Source of the DNA: Piper betle
Lineage: Eukaryota; Streptophyta; Magnoliopsida; Piperales; Piperaceae
Direction: 5' to 3'
Length of the DNA: 64,000 bases
Assembly: GCA_033002965.1 (NCBI GenBank)
Contig: JAURVB010004689.1
Coordinates: 1 to 64,000 of the forward strand
Numbering within the stretch: the first letter of the stretch is position 1; the number at the start of each line of letters is the position of its first letter. Below are positions 50,197 to 61,853 of the stretch, one piece after another. Made by a program: the position numbers and the translations under genes. The notes under the pieces were generated by a model that saw only the letters and a list, made by a program, of their open reading frames with translations, ran no database searches and was not told the DNA's origin.

Positions 50197-51747
50197 CTTA
50201 AAACTTGTGACTTGAGTCATTAGTGAACTATTCTGTTCAAGCATCTATTCAAGTCGAGTTAGTTTTAGAGTACGTGTGCTAAGTTGGGGCTGGCCTTGTG
50301 TTATGAGCAATGAAGGTCAATTGTGCCTAAGTATATGATGATAACATCAGAAAAACAATACGAAATAAGTTATCACTGTATATGACCTTATTTATTTGAT
50401 AGTAAAATGATTTTTTGGCCGAATAACACATTAGGATGTGTTAGATAGCCTTTTGGGTTGGTTATTAATTATTAAACATGTCATTTTCATGTTATTGGTT
50501 GTATTATATTTTATAGTATTTTTTAATATTTTTTGGATTTTTTAGAATTTATTAGGAGTTGATTATTATTTTTAACACAAGTTTGAGTCAACTTTTATTT
50601 ACAAAATTATCACCCAAAACCCCTTCCCGATGTTTCCTCCTCTCACCCCAATCACCGTTGCCAACGCACGGCTGACCTTTACCTGACCATTGTTGAGCCG
50701 TCACTTGCCTTCCCAGCCGTCTCCCAGCCTCCACGGCGCAAGGGAGCTGCACACTCGTGCCGCATTCCTGACGCCAATTCCGCTGCCTGCTGCACCTCTC
50801 CATTGTTGCTGTCCAACCAACCTAGGCAACTTTTTATCCAACCATGCACCATCAGGCCCAAGGTCAATTGGGCATCCATGACCGACATCCATGTCCATTG
50901 CTGGCAACCATCACGGCCAATATCGCCCCTGTCCTCACTATGGTCGTGTTGAGCTCACCAAGCATGGGCGGACCTACAGCTCAGACCACGCCACCTCGCC
51001 AACTGTGGCCAAAAACCACCAAATTTTTGCCGAATTACTCCCGCTGAACCCAATCAAACTTCAAAAGCTACTGGGTGTAGAATTCGATTCCCGAGATGCC
51101 CGACCAAACACTTGTCAGCATCAATTGCAGTCATCATTGTCCCCACTGTCGACGACACAAGGTATAATTACCTTCGACCTAATTATTTAAAATTGATAAT
51201 TTATAGCATGACTTGATTGATTGACATGATTAAATACCTAGTTGTGAATAAAATGAAATCTTGCATGATTTGAATTTTATTCAATGAATGCTAATGACCA
51301 AATTACGTAAACTAAGTATGAGTTGATAATTAACTATAATATAATTTAGAAAATCATGATGTGGATTGATGTGAATGCTTTGATACGAGTGTATTATTTA
51401 GGATGTGTGAATGCATCATTCAGATAGTGGGCATTTGCTTTTAAATTTGATGTATAGATACGAAGTATGAGCTAGCCGTGTAGGCATGTGGCTACGATTG
51501 GAGCTTCTACTAGGTCCGTTTAGCACTTAGGTTCTAGTTTAATCATCTTTTCTATTGTGATTTGGTTTGACAGGTAAGCAGATGAGTCGAGTGGTGGTTT
51601 TATTGCATCCCATTCCACAACAGCCATTTAGTTGATCGTATTTTCAGATTATTAAGCATTGAGGATGAAATCACTTGAGTTTGTTTTAAAAACTCAAAAC
51701 CAAATCATGATGCCTTCAGGTGTGCTATCTCATAATCCCTACCTAGA

Positions 51748-51789
<42 letters not shown>

Positions 51790-52933
51790 ATTTTTCAGTA
51801 AGATGTTAGACAAGGGGAAAGCTGACTCGCATGTACCGTGAGTAGATGCACTTTCTATTCAAAGTGGGCTCTTGATTGGTGGGCGGGCCGTTCCATTCCC
51901 AAGGTATCGTAGCAACTCCATATTTTGGGTTCCTCAAACTTTGCATGTCTAGATGTGTGGATTGAAAGGGTGCTGAAGGCACTTGCCTAAGAGTGCTCAG
52001 CCTCAGTGCTCAGGGTTGGGAGTTATACGAAGGATGTAAAAGGGCTTTAGTATAATAGATGTCCCAATCATGCAATTGTATGAAAATGTTGAGGCATAAG
52101 ACAAGTCAGAATGGGATGCTGTTCAAGCCATGGCTTACTACTCTTGATTAGTTCCCTTATGAATGAGTCTATTGTAGAAGTATACATGATTGAATTTATT
52201 TAACAGGAGAGTCATCTCTCCTGTGCAAGTTTAATTACTTAGTTTTTTCTAGACCGGTAATACTTATTACTTACTTTTCCATATTATATATGTAGGTGAG
52301 GACTTGAATGACTGAGCACTCTCAAGACAACGAAAGAGCAACAATGCAACCTACACACATGCACTTGTCGAGATGGAGTGAAAATGAAATGTGATGAACT
52401 GCTTTGAATTGTTGTGATTAAATGATAGAATGTCTTATTATAGAAAACATTGTGCAAAATCGTGAAAAGAATTGTGTATAGTAATCATGAATAGAATTGA
52501 AAAGCCTAAGCAAATGGGGTCAAGGTCTAACTCAGAAAGATAAAAATGATTATGATGCGAATGTTGTGCGGAAAATACCATGTGTTGGCTATGTTTTGAT
52601 GTATTATCGTTCCGTATATATACTATTTGTTGACATGGTGGTCCCTATTACACTTTTTGCTAAAACTCTATTTATTTAGTTTTAGAAATCATTGCTTTTC
52701 AAACTTTTAATGGCCTTGTTTTGCTTTGAATATGGATTGCACATCATAGCATTCATCTAGAACAACGTTAGAGCTTAAACATCTCATCCGTGCATTTAAT
52801 GTTTGCATCACCATTTTGAGACACCGAGGGTAGATCTCGGTTGGATTGAACGAATTAAGTGGATTAGCAAATGGTTCGGTTATCTGAAGCATTTTTGGTA
52901 TGGTTCTCGGGTGAGCCAGATTGAGGTGTTACA
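50197..52933 (+). mobile_element. LTR, family A (copy A4), complete
   Basis: Starts near TTAAAACTTGTGACTTGAG (first bases mutated) and ends GAGGTGTTACA. It is the best reference for the family: C-rich island 50640-51100, GGTATAAT at 51160, CAGGTAAGCAG at 51571, an AT microsatellite at 51750-51786, ATATATGTAGGTGAG near 52287, tail 52700-52933. Length 2.74 kb. Confidence 0.75.
51750..51786. repeat. AT microsatellite inside LTR A4
   Basis: Uninterrupted AT run in the same LTR position as the one at 44928-44964. Confidence 0.9.
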
Positions 52934-53292
52934 GAAATTGTCGAGCTGGATTTTTAAAAAGAACAAATCTGCCAACAAGCAGCGTTGCCGTGGTAAGTAA
53001 CTGCAACGACATTTCTTAGTGTAGGAACGAGTGGTCTACTGGCACATTGTGGCACACAGGGCCAACACCACATACTAGGTAACTAAACATGGCTTCTAAA
53101 GGGGGTTTTCAAAAATTAGATCTGGTGGTCAAGCCTGGCTAACCTGGTCTGACTTGGGGTTGACCACAAGTCTATTCTAGGGCTATGGAGGCACCACACT
53201 ATTCCATGAATCTAAATGCTAATCCACTAACTATCAACACAAGTGACAAAAATAAAATTACACTTGAAATGCCCCCACACTTGGTGCTCATC
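52934..53292. other. Unassigned spacer between LTR A4 and the TRIM array
   Basis: No gene recognised. GCAACGACATTTCTTAGTG at about 53005-53023 resembles the end of a CACTA-type element, but no partner end was found. Confidence 0.3.
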
Positions 53293-54223
53293 CTGTGGTA
53301 GCCCCCAACTTAATCCCACATCTAATATCTCTTAGGTTGAGATTCAGTATATTAATGTAGATGTGCCTATTGATATTTAATTTGGTTAACCAACTTTAAA
53401 AGGGATGACTTAGGCCATCATGTAGATGAGAGCCAACCCACGACTATTTTGCAAAGAGTGCTACACTAGGACATGGGCTAAGCCAATAGCATTGGGCCAA
53501 GTAGGACGCAGGCTAAGCCATTAGCCACGGGCCAACTTTAGCATTTTTGAGGAAAGAATTTCCTAAGGCGGATGGATTAAATTACATCTGATTAAGTCTC
53601 GCATCCAATCTCCCCTTGAGTAAGTTCTAACATATTAGTGTGATGTGTCCATTGATTTTTAACTTAGTTAACCACTGTTAAAGGGTTAACTTATATCTAT
53701 CATGTTACACTTGGCCCTAGTCATTACAGTTGGTATGAAAGCTAACTCAGGACCATATTAGATGGCAGGCTAGACTTAGACATGGGCTAGGCTGCTATCC
53801 ATAGGCCAAATATAGGAATTTTGAAAACAAAATTTTCTAAATTGGTGGATTGTAATAAACCCAAACTTAGTACCACATCGAATACCTCATATGGTAAGAT
53901 ATGATATATTAGTGGGGATGTATCTATTGATCTTCAACTTGACTAACCAACTTTTGAAGGTAGTCTCATCATGCTATTCTTTGGTAGGGTCATTAAAGTT
54001 AGTATCAAAGTTAATCTAAAACCATATTAGATGGTGGATTGAACTAGGGATGTGGCCAAAGTTGCTGGCTACAGGTTAAGTAGTTGTAAGATCTACCATT
54101 TAGTTAGTTATTCAAGTTACCCTCACATCCATTACCTATAAGAATAAGATCTCATATATTAATGTTGATGTGCTTATGATTTTCAACTTAGTTAACCAGT
54201 TTTGAATAAATGACTAGGCACAT

Positions 54224-55393
54224 TCTTAACTGCTTAAAGTATACAATATTTACCCATGTTTTTACTATGATTTTGTAAATCCTAGGTATAAATATTATTA
54301 ATTAGGTGATATTTTACTTTTTTTTTAGTTAATTAATATTTTATTAGATATGTTTAATTTTGGAGTTTAATGCAGAAAAAAGTGAAAACAAAGAAACTTA
54401 GGAATTGTTGGTCAGAGCATTCAACCCCACCCATTGATGGCTACAATTTATGGTATTGACAAAGATCGATGAGGATGGATATTCATAACTTTGGTTGCAT
54501 TTAAGTAAGTCAGGGAGTTAGAAACTTCATTGGACATCATAATCAATTAAACTACATTGAGTTGTCGATTCCTTCCTTGAATTCTTGTATTTCCTGGGTA
54601 TTTTATCTTCTATATAAAGGGGTGATCATTTATTGTTTAGGATATCTCAACTCTTGGCTTATGAGTTTAGTGAAAGAAGTAGTTCTAGTTTTTGTAATTC
54701 TTTCCCTTCATAATAAAAACTCATTTCTTCTTTATAATGTTTTCTATTTCTATTATGGAGTAATCCTTTATTTCGTTCTAGAGAAAATGGAACTTAACAT
54801 GGTTTAATTAAATTCATTGCAACCTCTTACTATTTTATTCAATTAGATTGTTTGAATTATCATGTTCTTAATGCTAAGAGTAGATTGATTGCCTATTTCT
54901 TAGATCATGAGGTTTAATTAGATTTCGGGAAAAATTAATTAGATTAGGCATTGATAATTCATCACACGACAAGTCTTTTGACTTATTTATTGTTGTGGTT
55001 GGGAAATATACAACGCTATATGTGATTGTAAGGCAAATCTTAATGCGTTATTTTGTTGATTAATTAATTATCACCGAGTGATAGAAATTAAGGCAAAATA
55101 ATTAAAGCATGAAGGAGTGGGAGCCACCATGTCATATAATTATCATAGATCGACAATTCGAAGGAATAGAAGATAAGAGTAAGTTGTGATGAAGAGTAAT
55201 TTCATGTTAAGGTAAATTCGACTCTAGAACGAATTATATCTTAAACTAAAAATCTCTTTTTATTGTTGTTTTGCTCTTAGTTCTATTTGCTACTATTAAC
55301 GTAAGTAAATTTATCTCTTTGTGGGACTATACTTGAAAATTTATTATTTGTTTCAACTGTGTATACTTGCATGTCATTAAAATTATTGAAACA
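54224..55393 (+). mobile_element. Solo LTR, family B (copy B3), with target duplication CACAT
   Basis: 1170 bp from TCTTAACTGCTTAAAG to ATTGAAACA, flanked on both sides by CACAT (54219-54223 and 55394-55398). The array text continues across it (GACTAGGC.CA then TCCATTTGTACTAATT, as at 57178-57200). The first two bases TC stand where B1 and B2 have TG. TATA-like word at about 54612. A solo LTR is what recombination between the two LTRs of an element leaves. Confidence 0.85.
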
Positions 55394-56211
55394 CACATCC
55401 ATTTGTACTAATTAGGCTGGGCCATTACAAGTTTATCACAGCCAACTCAGGACCATCTTAGATGATGAGGGTTCATTTAGATAAAAAATAATAGGCTCAT
55501 GAGTCCAAGAAAGGAATTTTGAGTACGAAATTTTCTTAAGGTGAATGGAATGTAAGATCCTCTAATTAGTTAGTTAGTCAAGTTAGTCTCACATCTAATA
55601 CCTACCAGGATAAGATCAAACATATTAGTGGGATGAGCTTAACTTGGTTACTCACTTTTAAGAAAATGACTAGGCCTATTAGTTTGCACTAATTGGACCA
55701 AACAATTGCAAGTAGGATGTGGGCTAGGCTACTAGCAACGGTTCTAAAGATGAAACTTACTAAGGTAAATGGGTTAATACAGAATTTTAATAACCCATAA
55801 CTTAGACCCATATTCAATACCTCTTGGGGTAAGACGAAACATATTAGTCGGGATGTGTCTTTTAATCTTTAACATGGTTAACCAACTTTAAAATGGATAA
55901 CTTAGGTATATCAAGCTGCACTTAAGCTGGGTCTTTATAGCTAGTAATAGAGCCTACCGGAACTATACTTGATGGTCTGTTGGACAAGGACGTTAGCTAG
56001 GCTACTAGCCATGAGCCAACTATAGGGATTCCGGTGATTGAATTTTCTAAGGTGGGTGGATGGTAATAACCCCTAATTTAATCTCACATCAAACACATAC
56101 TAGCGTAAATTTTAATATATTAATGGGAATGCGACCATTATTCTTTAATTTTGTTTGTAAACTTTTGAAGGAATGATTTAGACACATCATGATGCACTCA
56201 GGCTAGTTCGT

Positions 56212-56815
56212 TACACAACAAAATTTATCTAACAAGACAGTTGCAACCAATGCCCTATTTAACAACACATATCATGATCCTAATAACACATGGGCATTAA
56301 ACTGAACTAACTAACATGTTACTCAGGTTAATTCACACTGAGAATCAGACTAAAAACTGGGCCAATGGCTCAGGTTTTACAATATGGGAATGCAAACATA
56401 TTGCACAATTTGTCTTTTAACCTCAGGAGCAAAAAAGTAACCCAGATTTACATCAACTTTACAAAAATTTTTGACAAAGTCTGAAGATTATAATATAATA
56501 GTTTTGAAGTCACTAGTTAAGCTGAGCTCGTTCACCAAAATATTCACCAGCTTAGTTGAAAGGAAAATATTCGCCAACCTTGAATAGCAATCAACACTAA
56601 TATTATACTTACAAAATGGAAGTTTTATTTTATTTATATAGCCTAAAAGTTATTGTGAATAATAAAACAAAGCCCATAATAAACCAAAATATTGTCTCAA
56701 TAATATCTTGACCAGAATGAATAGTATTCTTTTGGTAGAAGGGATAAATAGAAATGTCGCCTCAAGTTTGACAATAAATAGGAATTTTGAAAGAAAAATT
56801 TTCTAAATTGGTGGT
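56212..56815 (+). repeat. 600-bp spacer of the higher-order repeat, copy 1
   Basis: Non-TRIM text starting ACACAACAAAATTTAT, repeated at 58447-59040 and 60234-60800. It has no long frame. In copy 3 the end runs on into a coding-like stretch on the minus strand, which suggests that the spacer may be captured genomic sequence. Confidence 0.7.
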
Positions 56816-57907
56816 ATGTAATAAACCCAAACTTAGTACCACATTGAATACCTCATATGGTAAGATCTGATATATTAGTCGGGATGTATCTATTGATCTT
56901 CAACTTGACTAAACAATTTTTGAAGGCGTCTCATCATGTTGTTTTTTGGCAGGGTCATTAAAGTTAGTATCAATGCTAATTTCAGACCGTGTTAGATGGT
57001 TGGCTGAACTAGGGATGTGGGGCAAGGTTGCTGGCTACGGGTTAAGTAGTTGTAAGATCTACCAATTAGTTAGTTATTCAAGTTACTCTCACATCCATTA
57101 GCTATAAGAATAAGATCTCATATATTAATGTAGATGTGCTTATGCTCTTCAACTTAGTTAACCAGTTTTTGATAAATGACTAGGCTCATCCATTTGTACT
57201 AATTAGACCGGGCCATTACAAGTAGTATCATAGCCAACTCGAGACTGTCTTAGATGATGAGGGTTCATTTAGAGAAAAAGTAGTAGGCTCATGAGTCAAA
57301 GAAAGGAATTTTAGGTATGAAATTTCCTTAAGGTGAATGGAAAATAAGATCCTCGAATTAGTTACTAAGTTAAGTTAGTCTCACATATTATACTAACCAA
57401 GATAAGATTAAATACATTAGTGGGATGAGCTTAACTTGGTTAATAATTTTTATTCCCTTTTATGAAAATGACTAGGCCTACTAATTTGCACTAATTGGAC
57501 CAAGTAATTGCAAGTAGGATGTGGGCTAGGTTACTAGCAACGGTTCTTAGGATGTAACTTACTAAGGTAAATGGGTTATTATGGATTTTAATAACCCATA
57601 ACTTAGACCCATATTCAATACCTTCTGGGATAAGTTAAAAAATAGTTGTGGGGATGTGTCATTTAATCTTTTACTTGGTTAACCAACTTTTAAAGGGATG
57701 ACTTAGGCATATCATGTTGCACTTAAGCTGGGTCTTTCCAGTTAGTAATAGAGCATGGTCGGTTGGACTAGGACGTTGGCTAGGCTACTAACCATAAGCC
57801 AACTGTAGGAATTCTGGTGATTGAATTTCTAAGGTGGGTGGATGGTAATATTTAATCTCACATCAAACACATAGTAGGGTAAAATTCAGTATATTAACGG
57901 GAATGTG

Positions 57908-58361
57908 TGTGAGATCCCTCAACTTAGTCCCACATCTAATACCTATTCCTGTTTATAAGTGGGAATTGACTATAGATCTTTAACTTGGGTTAACCATTTT
58001 AAAGAAATGACTTAGGCCCATTACGTTGCACTTTGGGCCGGGTCGTTACAAATGGTATCAGAGCTGACCTGGTTCAGTGTTAGATGGTGGGCTGGATTAG
58101 GAACGTTGGCTAGGCTGCCGGTCACGGGCCAAAAAGGTCGTGAGCTGGGGCTAGCAACGGGCCAAGTATAGGCATTTCGGGGACGAAATTTCCTAAGGTG
58201 GGTGGATTGTGAGATCCCTCAACTTAGTCCCACATCTAATACCTACTGGGAGAAGATCTTGTTTATAAGTGGGAATGAACTATAGATCTTTAACTTTCAG
58301 GGTACCCATTTTAAAGAAATGACTTAGCCCATTACGTTGCACTTTGGGCTGGGTCGTTACA
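57908..58361 (+). mobile_element. Complete TRIM element (family G), 454 bp
   Basis: LTRs at 57908-58050 (143 bp) and 58208-58361 (154 bp), both TGTGAGATCCC to GTCGTTACA. The target duplication ATGTG is at 57903-57907 and 58362-58366. Three bases inside the left LTR edge lies TGGTATCAGAGC (58053-58064), the classical primer-binding site for initiator methionine tRNA. The interior ends with GGGGACGAAATTTCC and the purine tract AAGGTGGGTGGA before the right LTR. It has no coding capacity and must be mobilised by enzymes of another element. The LTRs are near-identical apart from an 11-bp length difference and a few substitutions, so it is young. Confidence 0.92.
58053..58064 (+). other. Primer-binding site of the TRIM
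   Basis: TGGTATCAGAGC is complementary to the 3' end of plant initiator tRNA-Met and lies two bases past the LTR. Confidence 0.85.
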
Positions 58362-60779
58362 ATGTGACCATTAATCTTTAATTTTGTTGGTTAACTTTTG
58401 AAGGAATGATTTAGACTCATCATGATGCACTCAGGCCAGGTTGTTACACAACAAAATTTATATGACAACATAGTTGCAACCAACACCCTATTTAACAACA
58501 CATATCATGATCCTAATAACACATGGGCATTAAACTGAACTAACTAACATGTTACTCGGGTTAATTCATGCTGAGAATCATACTAAAGAACTGGGCCAAT
58601 GGCTCAAGGTTTACAATATGGGAATGCAAACATTTTGTACAATGTCTTTTAACCTATAGGTGCAAAAAAGTAGCCTAGATTTACATTAACTTTACAAAAA
58701 CTATTGACAAAGTCTAGTGATTATAATATAATAGTTTTGAATTCACTAGTCTAACTAGCTAGTTCGCCAAAATATTCACTAGCTTTGATGAAAAGAAAAT
58801 ATTCGCCAACCTTGAATAGCAATCAACACTAATATTATACTTACAAAATGGAAGTTTAATTTTATTTATATAGCCTGAAAGTTATTGTGAATTATAAAAC
58901 AAAGCCCATAATCCAAAAAAATGTCTCCATAATATCATGACAAGAATGAATAGTATCCTTTTGGTAGAAGGGACAAATTGAAATGTTGGCTCAAGTTTGA
59001 CAATAGATAGGAATTTCGAAAACAAAATTTTCTAAATTGGTGGATTGTAATAATCCCAAACTTCGTACCATATCCAGTACCTCGTATGGTAAGATCTGAT
59101 ATAATAGTAGGGATGTATCAATTGATCTTCAACTTGACTAACCAATTTTTAAATGTGGTCTCATCATGCTCTTCTTTGGCAGGGTCATTAAAGTTAGTAT
59201 CAATGCTAATCTGAGACCGTATTAGATGGTAGGCTAAACTAGGGATGTGGGCAAGGTTGCTGGCAATAGGTTAAATAGTTGTAATATCTACCAATTAGTT
59301 AGTTATTCAAGTTACTCTCACATCCAATACCTAGAAGAATAAGATCTCATATATTAATGTGGATGTGCTTATGATCTTCAACTTAGTTAACTAGTTTTGA
59401 ATAAATGACTAGGCTCATCTGTTTGTACTAATAAGGTCGGGCCATTACAAGTGGTATCACAGCCTACTTGGGACCGCCTTAGATGATGAGGTTTTGTTCA
59501 GATAAAAAATAGTAGGCTCATGTGTCAAAGAAAGGAATTTTAGGTCCAAAATTTTCTTAAGGTGAATGAAATATAAGGTCCTCTAATTAGTTAGTTAGTT
59601 AAGTTAGTCTTAAATCTAATACCTACTTAGATAAGATTAAATATATTAGTGGGAAGAGCTTAACTTGGTTACTCATCTTTATTTACTTTTCAGAATATGA
59701 CTAGGCCTATTAGTTTGCACTAATTAGACCAAGCAATTACAAGTAGGATGTGGGTAGGCTACTAGCAACGGTTCTAGGAACTAAATTTACTAAGGTAAAT
59801 GCGTTATTACATATTTTAATGACCCATAAGTTAGACCAATATTCAATACCTCTTAGGGTAACATATTAGTGGGGATGTGTCTTTTAATCTTTAACTTGGT
59901 TAACCAACTTTTGATGGGATGACTTAGGCATATCATGTTACACTTAAGTTGGGTCTTTGCAGTTAGTAATAGAGTCAACTGGAATTGTACTTAATGGTCT
60001 GCTAGACTAGGACGTTGGCTAGGCTATTAACCATGAGCCAACTGTAGGAATTCCGGTGATTGAATTTTCTAAGGTGAGTGGATGGTAATAACATATAATT
60101 TAATCTCACATCTTACACATACTAGGGTAAAATTTAATATATTAACGGGAATGTGACCATTAATCTTTAATTTTGTTGGTTAATTTTTGAATGAATGATT
60201 TAGTCTCATCATGATGCACTCAAGCCAGGTCGTTACACAACAAAATTTATCTGACAATACAGTTGCATCGAACACCCTATTTAACAATACATATCATGAT
60301 CCTAATAACACATGGGCATTAAACTGAACTAACTAACATGTTACTCGGGTTAATTCACACCAAGAATTAGACAAAAAACTGGGCCAATGGCTTAGGTTTT
60401 ACAATATAGGAATGCAAATATTTTGTAGAATTTGTCTTTTAACCTACATGCGTAAATAAGTAACCCAGATTTACATTAACTTTACAAAAACTGTTGACAA
60501 AGTCTGAATTTTATAATATAATAGTTTTGAAGTCACTAGTCTAGCTAGTTTGTTCGCCAAAATATTCACCAGCTTAGTTGAAAAAAATATTTGCCAACCT
60601 TGAATGGCGATGAACACTAATAGTGCACTTACAAAATGGAAGTTTTAATTTATTTATATGGCCTGAAAGTTTTTGTGAATAATAAAACAAAGCCCTTAAT
60701 AAACCATAAAAATTGTCTAAATAATATCTTGACCAGAATGATTAGTATCCTTTTGGTAGAAGATATAAATAGAAATGTC

Positions 60780-60900
60780 TTCTCAAGTTTGACAATAGAA
60801 CTTGAGTTTAGTGGACTGTGCTTCCTGTACGCAGCAGTTGATGTGAAATTCGCCTCAAAGAGCTCCATCACCAATGGTTCATCTATACTCATCAGTCTAT
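60780..60900 (-). pseudogene. Possible captured exon fragment of an unknown gene
   Basis: The minus frame at 60892-60780 reads MSIDEPLVMELFEANF and TSTAAYRKHSPLNSSS, with balanced codon use unlike the surrounding repeat. It then runs into the array spacer. I do not recognise the protein. It could be an exon end that the 600-bp spacer was derived from, or chance. Confidence 0.25.
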
Positions 60901-61853
60901 TTTACCTCGTTCTTATTGCAAAATAATAATATATTTTAATAAAAATCCTAATCCATAGACGCTACAATACTGAGAGAGAAGAGACAAAGTCATTAAGAGG
61001 TATCTTATATTAGGATATATATTCGTAGAGAATAGTTGAGAGTGGCCAGAGTAGGAAACCTACTTGCACAAGTAGTGTGAAAAACTATAAACATATCCCA
61101 TAGTATCATTCATACAACAGGAAAGGAAGAAAAGTTTTTAAATTAGTATATTTGTGTGTGTTTGTGTGTGTGTGTGTTTTAAAGAAAATTTGTGTGTTAG
61201 AATAGCTGGAACACGAGGATGTTTTATGTTTTAAAAGCTATATATTTGAACCATTATCCGGGGATAGTTTACGCTGAAACCAGATCCCGTTTTCAAATTC
61301 AAAACCAGTGTTTTGCAAAGCTAAGAAAATTGCATTGTTTAGGATTTTTTTCCCGTTTTCTTTTCTCATAACTTAAATTAAAACACTTGTTGGCAGACCT
61401 GATCGCATTAGTGATAGAAACTGTATTTTTTTTGTCCGGCTAAATATTTCATATCCATTATTTTGAATTTTATATCACTTCCATTCTAATAAAAGATTAT
61501 TGGGGAACAATCACACAGAAATTGTCCAAGGTGAAAATCACTTTTGTACTTATCTGTCCAATATTTATTATTTGTCTTATGACTTAAATTAAATTTTAGG
61601 CCTCCATCATTTTTTTTACAAAGTATCTGTCAAAATTTTAATTCAAAATTTATATTCACGAAAGTGAGAGACTAAATTATATAGCTAAAAATAAATGATG
61701 CAAATCTACAAGTATCATTAATTTCAAACTTTATTTTGTGATAAAAATCGAAATATAATTAATTGAAAATGGAACTTATAACAAGTTTCAAATAGCTTGT
61801 TATAAATGGCACTTACACTTAGTGGTATTTTGTATACCTAATTTTATATACTG
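60901..61853. other. AT-rich intergenic DNA with a TG repeat
   Basis: No gene seen. An interrupted TG microsatellite lies at about 61151-61178. Confidence 0.4.

Larger units (their letters stand above)
53293..60800 (+). repeat. Tandem array of TRIM-like units with a 1.8-kb higher-order repeat
   Basis: Units of about 230-290 bp, each with a 140-150 bp LTR-like half (CCCACATCxAATACC, ATATTAGTGGG, TTAACTTGGTTAACCA, TTGCACTTxGGCxGGGTCxTTACA) and a short interior (AGTATCA.AGC, TTAGATGGTGGxCTGGACTAGG, GACGAAATTTTCTAAGGTGGGTGGA). Unit starts lie near 53293, 53586, 53848, 54086, 55548, 55787, 56068, 56818, 57051, 57343, 57588, 57846, 59047, 59282, 59572, 59816 and 60087. Five units plus a 600-bp spacer form a higher-order unit at 53848-56815, 56816-59044 and 59045-60800. 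Without later insertions these measure about 1793, 1770 and 1755 bp. Confidence 0.8.

Noticed and set aside
53005..53023. Possible CACTA transposon terminus (GCAACGACATTTCTTAGTG)
   Set aside because: Only one end seen, no matching inverted end or 3-bp duplication found nearby.
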